Positions 44,418 to 52,321 of a stretch of 64,000 nucleotides of DNA are shown one piece after another (position 1 is the stretch's first letter; each line of letters begins with the position of its first letter). Made by a program: the position numbers and the translations under genes. Below the pieces are notes generated by a model. It was given only the letters and a program-made list of their open reading frames with translations, made no database searches and had not been told where the DNA came from. This DNA is from Novosphingobium sp. Leaf2 (GTDB taxonomy: Bacteria; Pseudomonadota; Alphaproteobacteria; Sphingomonadales; Sphingomonadaceae): positions 155,580-219,579 of the forward strand of contig NZ_LMJY01000019.1 in assembly GCF_001421325.1 (NCBI RefSeq). The letters run 5' to 3'.

Positions 44418-44695
44418 TGGCGTGGTATCTGTTCAAGCTGCTGATCCTGCTGCCGCTGATCGCGGCCATGGTGTGGGGCTGCCTGAAGCTGGCCAAGGTT
44501 GTGCAGGTGCGCACCGGCGTGGGCGCGGGATCGAAATCGATCCGCGTGGTGGAAACGACGATGCTGTCTCCCACCCTGAAGCTGGCGGTGATCGAATTTC
44601 ACGGACGCGAAATCCTCGTTTCCGCATCGCGGCAGGGGCTGACCCGGCTGGCCGAGGCCCCGGCCCGGCGACGCGCGGTGGAGGACGGGGAATGA
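44417..44695 (+). CDS. fliO: Flagellar export protein FliO
   Basis: A 92-residue protein with one N-terminal membrane helix (YLFKLLILLPLIAAMVWGCLKLA) and a short cytoplasmic domain (SIRVVETTMLSPTLKLAVIEFHGREILVSASRQGLTRLAE) typical of FliO. FliO helps FliP assemble. ATG 44417 is preferred over GTG 44414 because of the spacing to GGGGAGG. Its stop overlaps fliP by four bases. Confidence 0.88.
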   Translation: MAWYLFKLLILLPLIAAMVWGCLKLAKVVQVRTGVGAGSKSIRVVETTMLSPTLKLAVIEFHGREILVSASRQGLTRLAEAPARRRAVEDGE

Positions 44696-45471
44696 GGGTC
44701 GCGCGCCGCGCCGCGCTTTTCGCCACCCTGCCGATGACGGTGCTCCCGCTCGTCGCGCACGCCCAGGCCGCAGCGCCGGCGCCCACCGCCATTCCCGGCG
44801 CGCTGGACCGTGCGTTCGGTTCGCTGGGCGGCACGGACGGGCCGGGCATGACGATGTCGTTGCAGCTGCTCCTGATCATGGGGCTGCTGACGATCCTGCC
44901 CAGCCTGATCCTGATGATGACCAGCTTCACCCGCATCCTGGTGGTGCTCTCGATCCTGCGCCAGGCGATCGGCCTGCAGCAATCGCCGCCCAATCAGGTG
45001 TTGATCGGGCTGTCGATGTTCCTGTCGCTGTTTGTGATGGCACCCACGCTGGAGGAAGCTAACCGCACCGCGATCGCACCCTATGCGGCCGGCACCATCA
45101 ATGCCGAGGCGGCGATCCAGAACGGTGGGCGCGCGTTTCACGGTTTCATGATCCACCAGACGCGTGAGCGCGATCTGATGATGTTCGCCAGCATCGCCAA
45201 GGCGCCGCGCTTTGCCAAAAGCGCGGACGTGCCATTCTCGATCCTGCTGCCGGCCTTCGTCACCAGCGAACTCAAGACCGCGTTCCAGATCGGCTTCATG
45301 CTGTTCCTGCCGTTCCTGGTGATCGACCTTGTCGTCTCGTCGGTGCTGATGAGCCTTGGCATGATGATGATGAGCCCCACCATCGTCTCGCTGCCCTTCA
45401 AGCTGCTGCTGTTCGTGATGGTCGATGGCTGGGCGCTGCTGATGGGCTCGCTGGCGTCGAGCTTCGGATGA
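44692..45471 (+). CDS. fliP: Flagellar export gate protein FliP
   Basis: A 259-residue membrane protein with signal peptide (LFATLPMTVLPLVAHAQA) and the FliP signature (ILPSLILMMTSFTRILVVLSILRQAIGLQQSPPNQVLIGLSMFLSLFVMAPT; FQIGFMLFLPFLVIDLVVSSVLMSLGMMMMSP). Five FliP subunits form the core of the export pore. It overlaps fliO and precedes fliQ by twelve bases. Confidence 0.97.
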   Translation: MRVARRAALFATLPMTVLPLVAHAQAAAPAPTAIPGALDRAFGSLGGTDGPGMTMSLQLLLIMGLLTILPSLILMMTSFTRILVVLSILRQAIGLQQSPPNQVLIGLSMFLSLFVMAPTLEEANRTAIAPYAAGTINAEAAIQNGGRAFHGFMIHQTRERDLMMFASIAKAPRFAKSADVPFSILLPAFVTSELKTAFQIGFMLFLPFLVIDLVVSSVLMSLGMMMMSPTIVSLPFKLLLFVMVDGWALLMGSLASSFG

Positions 45472-45483
45472 GGAGCGCGGACC

Positions 45484-45774
45484 GTGGATGACATCGGCGC
45501 TCTGCTCGCGCTGGCGGACCGGATGCTGTGGGTGACCGCGCTGGTGGCCGCGCCGGTGCTGCTGGCCTCGCTTGCGGTGGGTCTGGTCATCGGCATCGTG
45601 CAGGCCGCCACCTCGGTGAACGAACAGACCCTCACCTTCGTGCCGAAGCTGGCGGTGATCGCACTGGTGCTGGTATTGCTGGGCAGTTCGATGATGACGC
45701 TGGTGGCCGATTTCACGCAGGAGATCTTCGACCAGATCGCCCATACCGGCGAGACCACGCAGGTGCCTTCTTGA
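45484..45774 (+). CDS. fliQ: Flagellar export gate protein FliQ
   Basis: A 96-residue two-helix protein with the FliQ pattern (ADRMLWVTALVAAPVLLASLAVGLVIGIVQAATSVNEQTLTFVPKLAVIALVLVLLGSSMMTLV). The start is GTG 45484 with GAGGAG eight bases upstream. It is part of the FliP-FliQ-FliR export pore and sits in the usual order. Confidence 0.96.
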   Translation: MDDIGALLALADRMLWVTALVAAPVLLASLAVGLVIGIVQAATSVNEQTLTFVPKLAVIALVLVLLGSSMMTLVADFTQEIFDQIAHTGETTQVPS

Positions 45775-45779
45775 ACGGT

Positions 45780-46550
45780 ATGGACTTCGGCTACGGCGCG
45801 CTGGAGGGGGAGTTCTGGCGGCTGGTCTTCGTGATGACCCGCATCGGCGCGGCGCTGGTGGCAGCACCCCTGTTCGGCGCGGTCAGCGTGCCGGCGCAGG
45901 TGCGGGTGATGGTGGCGGGCGCGGTGGCGGTGATGGTTTGCGCGTGGACCCCGGTGCAGGCGCCCGCGAACCTCATGTCGCTGGCCGGCATCCTGGCGGT
46001 GATGGGCGAAGTGCTGGTGGGGCTGACCCTGGGCTTCGTGCTGCAATTCTCGTTCGCCGCGCCGATCATCGCCGCCGAAGTGATCGGCGGGGGCATGGGG
46101 ATGAACATGGCCGTGGCGGTGGACCCTTCCGCTGGCACCCAGTCCCCGGCGATCGGGCAATATTTCATGGTGGTGCTGACGCTGGTGTTCCTGGCGCTGG
46201 GCGCGCACCTGCAATGGTTCGCGCTGGTCGTGCGCAGCTACGACGTGTTTGCGCCGGGTCATACATGGCTGGGGCCGGAACGCTTCGCACTTGTGGCCGG
46301 GTTCGCAGCCCAGATGTTCCTCACCGCCGTTGCCATCGCCCTGCCGGTTACGCTGGTGCTGCTGGTGGTACAGATCGTGGCGGGCGTGCTCAGCCGTTCC
46401 GCCCCCGCGCTCAACCTGTTTTCGCTGGGGATGCCGATGGGGGTGCTGGGCGGGCTGGCCGCGCTGCTGATATCCGCGCCAGTGCTGACGGATCTGGTCA
46501 CGCGCTTGTCCGCCGAAGCGCTGGATCATGCCCGCCAGGTGCTGCAATGA
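45780..46550 (+). CDS. fliR: Flagellar export gate protein FliR
   Basis: A 256-residue protein with about six membrane helices (FWRLVFVMTRIGAALVAAPLFGAVSVPAQVRVMVAGAVAVMV; AAPIIAAEVIGGGMGMNMAVAVDPSAGTQSPAIGQYF). It completes the export pore. The start is taken as ATG 45780, five bases after the fliQ stop; the TTG at 45771 is a less likely alternative. It overlaps flhB by four bases. Confidence 0.95.
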   Translation: MDFGYGALEGEFWRLVFVMTRIGAALVAAPLFGAVSVPAQVRVMVAGAVAVMVCAWTPVQAPANLMSLAGILAVMGEVLVGLTLGFVLQFSFAAPIIAAEVIGGGMGMNMAVAVDPSAGTQSPAIGQYFMVVLTLVFLALGAHLQWFALVVRSYDVFAPGHTWLGPERFALVAGFAAQMFLTAVAIALPVTLVLLVVQIVAGVLSRSAPALNLFSLGMPMGVLGGLAALLISAPVLTDLVTRLSAEALDHARQVLQ

Positions 46551-47686
46551 GCGAACAGGAAGGCGAAAAGAGCTTTGCCCCGTCCGAAAAGCGCAAGGCG
46601 GATGCGGCCAAGCGCGGCGATGTCATCCGCCCCCGCGAACTGGCGATCGCCGCTTCGATGGCCTGCGGTGCGGCGTGGCTGCTGCTGGCCGGGCCCTGGC
46701 TGCTGGACATCTGCACCCGCCTGCTGCGCGCCGGCTTCACCTTCGACCGCGCAGCCCTGGACGATTTCCGCCCGGGCACCATGCTGGCCGGCGCGCTGGT
46801 CTCCGCACTGCCGCCGGTGGCCGTGCTGGGCCTTGCGGTGATGGCGATATCGCTGGTCTCGCAACTGGGCTTTGGCAGCGGGCGCTGGCTGCCGGGGAAC
46901 CTTGCGCCCAAGGGTTCGCGGGTGAACCCGCTGGCGGGGCTGAAACGGGTGTTCGGCCCCTCTGGCTGGATCGAGATGGCGAAGGGCCTGGCCAAGGTAG
47001 CGCTGTTGAGCGTGATCGCATGGGGCTGGGGCCGCGGGCGGATCGACGCGTTTGCCCGGCTCGGCGGCGGTGACGTCGTGGGCCAGTTGTCCTGGGCATG
47101 GAACACCATCGTCATGCTGCTGTTCTGGTTGGCGGTCGGGCTGTTCGTGATCGCGATGGCCGATCTGCCGATCCAGATCGTGCGCCGCACCGTGCGTCTC
47201 AAAATGACACTGCAGGACGTGCGTGACGAGGCCAAGGAGGCCGAGGGCGCGCCCGAAAAGAAAGCGATGATCAAGGACCGTCAGCGCAAGATCGCTATGG
47301 GTGGGCTGGTACCGGCCATGAAGCAGGCGCAATTCGTCATTACCAATCCCACGCACTTTGCCGTCGCCCTGTCGTACGACCCGGCCAAGGCGTCCGCCCC
47401 GATCGTGGTGGCGAAGGGCCGCGCGGAAAAAGCCGAGGCGATGCGCGCCCTGGCGGCGGAAAACGCGCTACCGGTGCTGCACTATCCCGCCCTTGCACGC
47501 TCGGTGTTCTACACAACGCGCGAACGCCAGGCCATCCGCGAGGAGCACTACGTAGCGGTTGCCGCGCTGCTCGCTTTCGTGCTGGCCCTGAAACGCGGCG
47601 AACAGCGCAGCGCCCCGCAAGTTTCCGTGCCCGTGACCGTGCGCTTCGATGCCGACGGACGGCTCGATCCCGCCTCGGTTGTATGA
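46547..47686 (+). CDS. flhB: Flagellar export switch protein FlhB
   Basis: A 379-residue membrane protein. It opens with the FlhB pattern (GEKSFAPSEKRKADAAKRGDVIRPRELA), has four membrane helices and a cytoplasmic domain with the self-cleaving NPTH motif (VITNPTHFAVALSYDP), followed by APIVVAKGRAEKAEAMRALA. Cleavage at NPTH allows the switch from hook to filament export, together with FliK. The last gene of the long fliE-flhB run. Confidence 0.96.
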   Translation: MSEQEGEKSFAPSEKRKADAAKRGDVIRPRELAIAASMACGAAWLLLAGPWLLDICTRLLRAGFTFDRAALDDFRPGTMLAGALVSALPPVAVLGLAVMAISLVSQLGFGSGRWLPGNLAPKGSRVNPLAGLKRVFGPSGWIEMAKGLAKVALLSVIAWGWGRGRIDAFARLGGGDVVGQLSWAWNTIVMLLFWLAVGLFVIAMADLPIQIVRRTVRLKMTLQDVRDEAKEAEGAPEKKAMIKDRQRKIAMGGLVPAMKQAQFVITNPTHFAVALSYDPAKASAPIVVAKGRAEKAEAMRALAAENALPVLHYPALARSVFYTTRERQAIREEHYVAVAALLAFVLALKRGEQRSAPQVSVPVTVRFDADGRLDPASVV

Positions 47687-47695
47687 GCGCGCATC

Positions 47696-47722
47696 TTAAA
47701 AGAGCGCGGGCATCACCGTTCT
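47696..47722 (+). promoter_or_regulatory. Probable FliA promoter of fliD
   Basis: TTAA at 47696-47699, a 15-base spacer and ACCGTTCT at 47715-47722, matching the elements before flgK and flgM. It lies just after flhB. The transcript would begin only one or two bases before the fliD ATG at 47730, so the mRNA would be almost leaderless. Confidence 0.55.
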
Positions 47723-47729
47723 GCATAGC

Positions 47730-49169
47730 ATGGTAACCAGCACCTCCTCCACTACGGCCCCGGCCACCACCACCACATCATTGGTGACCGCGCTTGGCGG
47801 GGGCAGCGGGGTTGATATGACCGCGCTGGCCAACAACCTCGCCAATGCCCAGTTCGCCGCGCGCAACGATCGACTTGCGGCGCGCGCGGACAAGCTGGAC
47901 GCGCAGATCTCCGCCGCCTCCAATATCAAGTCGCTAATGCTGGGGCTCGATACCTCGCTGGGCGCGCTGGTCCGCTCGGGCAGCCTGGCGCGCACGCCCA
48001 CGCTGGCAAACCCCGCCGTCGCCACCGCATCGCTTTCCGGCAGCAGCCAGCCCGCCGGCACGTTTTCGCTGGAGGTGACCCGGCTGGCGAGCGGGCAGCA
48101 ACTGGCGGGCACGCCTTTCGCGGCCACCACCAGCACCGTGGGCAACACCGCTGTGCCCGGCGTCATGACGCTCAGGTTCGGGACCGTTTCAGGCAGCACG
48201 TTCGCACCGGACACGGCCCACGCCGCGGTGGACGTGACCATTCCGCAAAACGCTGCGCTCGCCGATGTGGCAAGCGCCATCAACGGCGCGAAAGCCGGCG
48301 TTACCGCTTACGTCACCACCACCGTCGATGGCGCGCAGCTCGTGCTGAAAGGTGCCGATGGGGCGGCCAACGGCTTCGTGCTGGAAACCGGCGACCCCAC
48401 CCTTGCCGCCCTCGCATGGTCACCGGGCGGCACATCGGGGCAGTTGCTCAACACCGCCAGCGACGCCGCCTTCAAGGTTGACGGGCTGGCGATGAGCGCA
48501 CCGTCCAACGCCGTCACCGATGCGATCCCCGGCGTGAAGCTGCAGCTGGCGGCCACTAACGCAGGCGCCCCCACCACCGTCCGCTTTTCCGACCCCTCCA
48601 GCGCCATCACCACCTCGATGCAGGATTTCGTGGATGCTTTGAACGAGGTGACCTCGGCGCTCAACGCGGCGACCGCGCTGGGCGGCGATCTGGCCAACGA
48701 TCCCGGCGCGCGCGCCCTCAAGCGCTCGCTGGCGGGCTTGGGCGGCACCACCGTGATGCCCAATGCCACCGGCGCGGCCAAGACGCTAGCCGACCTTGGC
48801 CTCAAGATCCAGCGTGATGGCACGTTCGCGCTGGATGCCGAGCGCTTGTCCGCCACCACCACCGCCGATCCCGATGGCGTGGCGGCGATGTTCACCAACG
48901 GCGTGCACGGCGTGTTTGCCACCGTGGACCGGATCTACCGCGCCGCTACGTCCGCTTCGGATGCGTATTCGCTGGGCAACTCCATCACCGGCTACACCAA
49001 GAAGAAAACCAGCATCGCCACTGAAAAGACCGACCTTGCCGAGCAGCAGGAAAAGCTGCGCGCGCGCCTGGTGGCGCAATACACCGCATCGGAAACGCGC
49101 ATCGGCGCCAGCAAGTCCACCCTGGCGATGCTGACCAACCAGATCGCGCAATGGAACAAGAGCAGCTGA
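47730..49169 (+). CDS. fliD: Filament cap protein FliD
   Basis: A 479-residue protein with the FliD N-terminal motif (SLVTALGGGSGVDMTALANNLANAQFAARNDRLAARADKLDAQISAASNIKSLM) and a C-terminal coiled segment (KKKTSIATEKTDLAEQQEKLRARLVAQYTASETRIGASKSTLAMLTNQIAQW). It caps the filament so that flagellin can add. No Shine-Dalgarno sequence is seen before the ATG, which fits the nearly leaderless transcript implied by the FliA-type promoter. Confidence 0.94.
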   Translation: MVTSTSSTTAPATTTTSLVTALGGGSGVDMTALANNLANAQFAARNDRLAARADKLDAQISAASNIKSLMLGLDTSLGALVRSGSLARTPTLANPAVATASLSGSSQPAGTFSLEVTRLASGQQLAGTPFAATTSTVGNTAVPGVMTLRFGTVSGSTFAPDTAHAAVDVTIPQNAALADVASAINGAKAGVTAYVTTTVDGAQLVLKGADGAANGFVLETGDPTLAALAWSPGGTSGQLLNTASDAAFKVDGLAMSAPSNAVTDAIPGVKLQLAATNAGAPTTVRFSDPSSAITTSMQDFVDALNEVTSALNAATALGGDLANDPGARALKRSLAGLGGTTVMPNATGAAKTLADLGLKIQRDGTFALDAERLSATTTADPDGVAAMFTNGVHGVFATVDRIYRAATSASDAYSLGNSITGYTKKKTSIATEKTDLAEQQEKLRARLVAQYTASETRIGASKSTLAMLTNQIAQWNKSS

Positions 49170-49170
49170 C

Positions 49171-49554
49171 ATGCTGATGCAAAGTTCCCCCCAGGAAGCC
49201 TACCGCCGCGTCGATTTCGATGCGCGGGTCAGCGGCGCCGGCCCGGCCGAACTGGTCCACTTGTGCTACGAACACCTGACCAGTGCCTTGGGCACTGCCG
49301 TCCACGCGCAGCGCCGGGGCGATAATTGCCTGAAAAGCCGCTCGATGACCCGGGCATTGACTGCCATCACCGCGCTGCAGATGGGCGTGGCCGGCGCCGA
49401 TGGCCCCAATGCCGGCATGGCAGCGGCGCTTAGCCAGCTGTACGAGGGCGCGCGGCGCACAATCCTTGACAATGCGCTGGACTTCGATGGCGATGTGATC
49501 CTGGCCCTGCGCGCTGATTTCGCCGAAATCGGCCAGGCGCTGATGGCGGGATAA
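49171..49554 (+). CDS. fliS: Flagellin chaperone FliS
   Basis: A 127-residue four-helix protein with the FliS pattern: YRRVDFDARVSGAGPAELVHLCYEHLTSALGTAVHAQRRGDN near the start and a C-terminal helix (ILDNALDFDGDVILALRADFAEIGQAL). FliS binds flagellin in the cytoplasm. It starts one base after the fliD stop. Its presence implies a flagellin gene elsewhere in the genome. Confidence 0.9.
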   Translation: MLMQSSPQEAYRRVDFDARVSGAGPAELVHLCYEHLTSALGTAVHAQRRGDNCLKSRSMTRALTAITALQMGVAGADGPNAGMAAALSQLYEGARRTILDNALDFDGDVILALRADFAEIGQALMAG

Positions 49555-49670
49555 CGCCGTTTCGGTGTTTACGTAAGGCGACAAACAGGCGCTGTTGCCG
49601 CCCTGCCCTCGTACTTACCTCGATATCGGAGCAGGTCTCGCGCGACGAGCGGCGATGACTTGCGAATAAC

Positions 49671-49693
49671 CCCCTAAGGGACAAGCCTAGGGG
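49671..49693. promoter_or_regulatory. Palindromic operator at the LuxR gene
   Basis: Arms CCCCTA (49671-49676) and TAGGGG (49688-49693) flank an 11-base centre. The site ends nine bases before the GTG start and overlaps the likely ribosome site AGGGG. An exact reverse copy of the nine bases CCCCTAAGG lies just after the gene at 50306-50314. Autoregulation by the LuxR protein is the simplest reading. Confidence 0.5.
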
Positions 49694-49702
49694 AAATCGG
49701 CC

Positions 49703-50305
49703 GTGGACATCATCTCGAACCTGATCCTGATCGATACCGACATGCGCCGCCGCGCTGCCATCAGCCATGCACTATCCGCAGGCGGCATCCACGTCGAACC
49801 GTTTGAGAACGTCACCGAACTGGCAGCGTCCTGGCCGCGCTCGGGCGTGGTGCTGATCCACGACGAGGCCGGCACGATCGACGCCTTGATAGACAGCATG
49901 GCTCATCACGGGGAATGGTTTCCGATCATCGCCTTTAGTGAACAGCCGTCTCCCCAGCGCATCGTCCAGGCGATCCTGGATGGCGCGATCGACTATATCG
50001 CCTGGCCGATCGAACCTGCGCTGCTGACCAAAGGCCTGGCCGATGCGATCGCCCGCGCCGAAGGGCTGGGCAATGCCAAGCTGCGCGAAGTGATGGCCCG
50101 CGCCCGCGTGGATCGCCTGACCCGGCGCGAACGCGAAGTGCTCGGCGGGGTCGCCAGCGGGTTGTCCAACCGCCTGATCGGCGAAAAGCTGTCGATCAGC
50201 CCGCGCACGGTGGAAATTCACCGCGCCAACATGCTCAACAAGCTGGGCGCCAATCACACCTCGGACGCGATCCGGATCGCAATCGAGGCGGCGCTGGTGA
50301 ATTGA
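49703..50305 (+). CDS. LuxR-family (FixJ-type) regulator with atypical receiver
   Basis: A 200-residue two-domain protein. The C-terminal LuxR helix-turn-helix is clear (LTRREREVLGGVASGLSNRLIGEKLSISPRTVEIHRANMLNKLGANHTSDAIRI). The N-terminal domain follows the receiver fold (LILIDTD; VVLIHDE with Asp54) but the conserved lysine is replaced by Trp in DYIAWPIEP, so normal phosphotransfer is doubtful. No autoinducer-binding domain. Start is GTG 49703. It ends the flagellar locus and is likely to control it; operator-like sites lie here and before the sigma-54 activator. Confidence 0.88.
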   Translation: MDIISNLILIDTDMRRRAAISHALSAGGIHVEPFENVTELAASWPRSGVVLIHDEAGTIDALIDSMAHHGEWFPIIAFSEQPSPQRIVQAILDGAIDYIAWPIEPALLTKGLADAIARAEGLGNAKLREVMARARVDRLTRREREVLGGVASGLSNRLIGEKLSISPRTVEIHRANMLNKLGANHTSDAIRIAIEAALVN

Positions 50306-50314
50306 CCTTAGGGG
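50306..50314. promoter_or_regulatory. CCTTAGGGG site after the LuxR gene
   Basis: The nonamer is the exact reverse complement of CCCCTAAGG at 49671-49679. It lies one base after the LuxR stop. Confidence 0.4.
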
Positions 50315-50386
50315 TAAACCCGGTGCAGCCGATCAGCCGCCCGTTAACGCTGCGGCGGCTATACACGGTGCGTCGGCCGGGGCATA

Positions 50387-50435
50387 CCCGTTGCCACGGG
50401 CCGGCATTCGATGGCCGCAGGTGCGCGGCAACGGG
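50387..50435. terminator. Large stem-loop between convergent genes
   Basis: CCCGTTGCC (50387-50395) pairs with GGCAACGGG (50427-50435) around a 31-base loop that itself holds short GGCC pairs. It lies between the LuxR gene and the convergent gene at 50507. No T-run follows, so termination is only a suggestion. Confidence 0.4.
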
Positions 50436-50506
50436 CCCGGTTAGCCCCTCCTCTGGCCGGGCCCGCTTTGGCGCTTCACCTCAGCGCCAGTGGCCCGCGC
50501 CACGCA

Positions 50507-50950
50507 TCAATGCAGCCGCGCGGCGCTGCCCTGGACCGCCGCCACGGCACCCACATGCCCGCCTTCAAGCCGGCCCAGCACGGTCTCCACATGCGCCGCC
50601 AGCAGCGCCAGCGCCAGCGTGGGGCCTTGTGCGGTCACATCGTCCCCTGCGCCCACGGGGGCAATGCTGGCCAGACACACGTTGCCGCTGCCGCGTGACA
50701 GCATGAAGCAGCTCTCGCGCCCCACGATCGCGATCGCCGCCGCCACCGCCGCGCCGCCGTCCAGCATCGTTTCGAGCATGGCCATGTCCAGCGGGCCCGA
50801 AGCGTCCGGTCCGCTGCCGCCCAGCAGGCGCATCGCATCGCGCACCCGGTCTCCCTCTTCGCACGCGGCGCTGCCCGCGCAATCGTTCAGGAAGGCGTGA
50901 AGCTGCTGCACGCGCGCACGCGTGGCGGGGTCCGATACGGTGCCGGTCAT
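50507..50950 (-). CDS. Hypothetical protein
   Basis: A 147-residue protein with no family that I recognise. It has an N-terminal helical part with paired cysteines (FLNDCAGSAACEEGDRVRDAMRLLGG) and an Ala/Gly-rich C-terminal half (GGAAVAAAIAIVGRESCFMLSRGSGNVCLASIAPVG) that could form a small alpha-beta domain. There is no signal peptide. The ATG at 50950 is preferred over longer frames because upstream codons look non-coding. It is transcribed toward the flagellar locus and away from the aminotransferase. Confidence 0.6.
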   Translation of the reverse strand: MTGTVSDPATRARVQQLHAFLNDCAGSAACEEGDRVRDAMRLLGGSGPDASGPLDMAMLETMLDGGAAVAAAIAIVGRESCFMLSRGSGNVCLASIAPVGAGDDVTAQGPTLALALLAAHVETVLGRLEGGHVGAVAAVQGSAARLH

Positions 50951-51011
50951 GTCTTTTTTGTTCTTTCGCGAGTCCGAAGAGAGCGCGAAGATCCCCAACC
51001 CGGCCTGATCG

Positions 51012-52211
51012 TCAATACGCAGTTGCCGCAGCGTTATCGGGCCGTCCCGGATTGTGACAGACCGCTGGCGCTTCCCCGTTGCCGCCTGCAGCATGGAACC
51101 AGGGCACCATGCGTTCGATCGCATCCTCTATTTCAGGGGTGGAGGCAGCGAAGCTGAAGCGGATGAAGCGGTGCCCGTCCACGGGATCGAAATCCACCCC
51201 CGGCGCGGTGGCGACGCCGGTGTCGGCCAGCAGCTTGCGGCAAAACGCCAGGCTGTCGTCCGTCAGATGTCCGATGTCGGCCCAGATGTAGAACGCACCA
51301 TCAGGCGGAGCGATGCGCTGCAGGCCCAGGCGCGGCAGCGCGGCCAGCAGCAGTTCGCGGTTGCACGCGTACGTGTGCAGGTGCCCTTCCAGTTCGGCGC
51401 GCGCATCGAACGCCACCAGCCCGGCATGCTGGGCGATGACCGGCGGGGTGAGGAACAGGTTGGCGATCCGGGCTCGCGCCGCATCGATCAGCCGGGGCGG
51501 CACCACCAGCCAGCCCAGCCGCCACCCGGCCATGCTGAACCACTTGGAAAAGCTGTTCACCACCAGCGCATCGGGCAGGTGCTGCAACAGCGACTGCGCC
51601 GGATCGCCATAGGTCAGCCCGTGGTAGATCTCGTCGGAGATCACCGCGATACCCTTGCGTGCGCAGACCGCAGCGATCGCCGCCAGTTCCTCGGACGCGA
51701 TCAGGGTGCCGGTGGGGTTGGCCGGGCTCGCCACGATCAGGCCATCGGGGGCCGGGTCCATCGCGTCGATCGCGGCGGCGGTAATCTGATAACGCTGCGC
51801 CGGGCCGCACGGCAGTTCCACCGGCTCGATGTAGAGCGTGCGCATCGCGTTGCGATAGGCGACATAGCCGGGGCGGGCCAGCGCCACCCGCGCGCCGGGC
51901 CGGAACAGGCACGACAGCGCCAGCACGAACGCGGGCGACGCCCCGCAGGTCAGCAACACCTGATCGGGCGACACCGCCACGCCATAGGCCTCATCATAAT
52001 GGCGGGCGATCCGCGCGCACAAGGCGGGGCTTTCCCAATAGCCCCCGGCCTCGGCATCGAGCGCGGCGTGCGCCGCCGCAATCGCCGCCGCCGGCGCGCC
52101 GGTGGACGGCTGGCCATACTCCAGATGAATGACACTACGCCCCTGCGCCGCCAACTCATAAGCAAGGCGACCGATGGTGGTGGCGTGAAAAGGCTCGACG
52201 TGCGCGATCAT
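51012..52211 (-). CDS. Class I/II PLP-dependent aminotransferase
   Basis: A 399-residue fold-type I aminotransferase. The cofactor lysine is in SFSKWFSMAGWRLGW; the phosphate and ring contacts are in SPANPTG and ISDEIYHGLTYG; the C-terminal arginine for the substrate carboxylate is in GHRFIRFSFAAS. It exchanges amino groups between an amino acid and a 2-oxo acid; the exact substrate cannot be told. The ATG at 52211 starts MIAHVEPFHATTIGRLAYELA, which fits the family; the 24 codons upstream do not. Confidence 0.9.
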   Translation of the reverse strand: MIAHVEPFHATTIGRLAYELAAQGRSVIHLEYGQPSTGAPAAAIAAAHAALDAEAGGYWESPALCARIARHYDEAYGVAVSPDQVLLTCGASPAFVLALSCLFRPGARVALARPGYVAYRNAMRTLYIEPVELPCGPAQRYQITAAAIDAMDPAPDGLIVASPANPTGTLIASEELAAIAAVCARKGIAVISDEIYHGLTYGDPAQSLLQHLPDALVVNSFSKWFSMAGWRLGWLVVPPRLIDAARARIANLFLTPPVIAQHAGLVAFDARAELEGHLHTYACNRELLLAALPRLGLQRIAPPDGAFYIWADIGHLTDDSLAFCRKLLADTGVATAPGVDFDPVDGHRFIRFSFAASTPEIEDAIERMVPWFHAAGGNGEAPAVCHNPGRPDNAAATAY

Positions 52212-52321
52212 GGGCTGGTGGTAAGCTGCGGGAGGGCGCGATGCAATGAGGGGGTGGGGGGCGTTGCTGCGATTCAAGAGCATAGCTCAGACTTCAAGAG
52301 ATTGGGGCAACGGGATTATGT

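Noticed and set aside
49703..50305. Quorum-sensing LuxR receptor
   Set aside because: The N-terminal domain follows a receiver fold, not the autoinducer-binding domain, and no luxI-type synthase is present.
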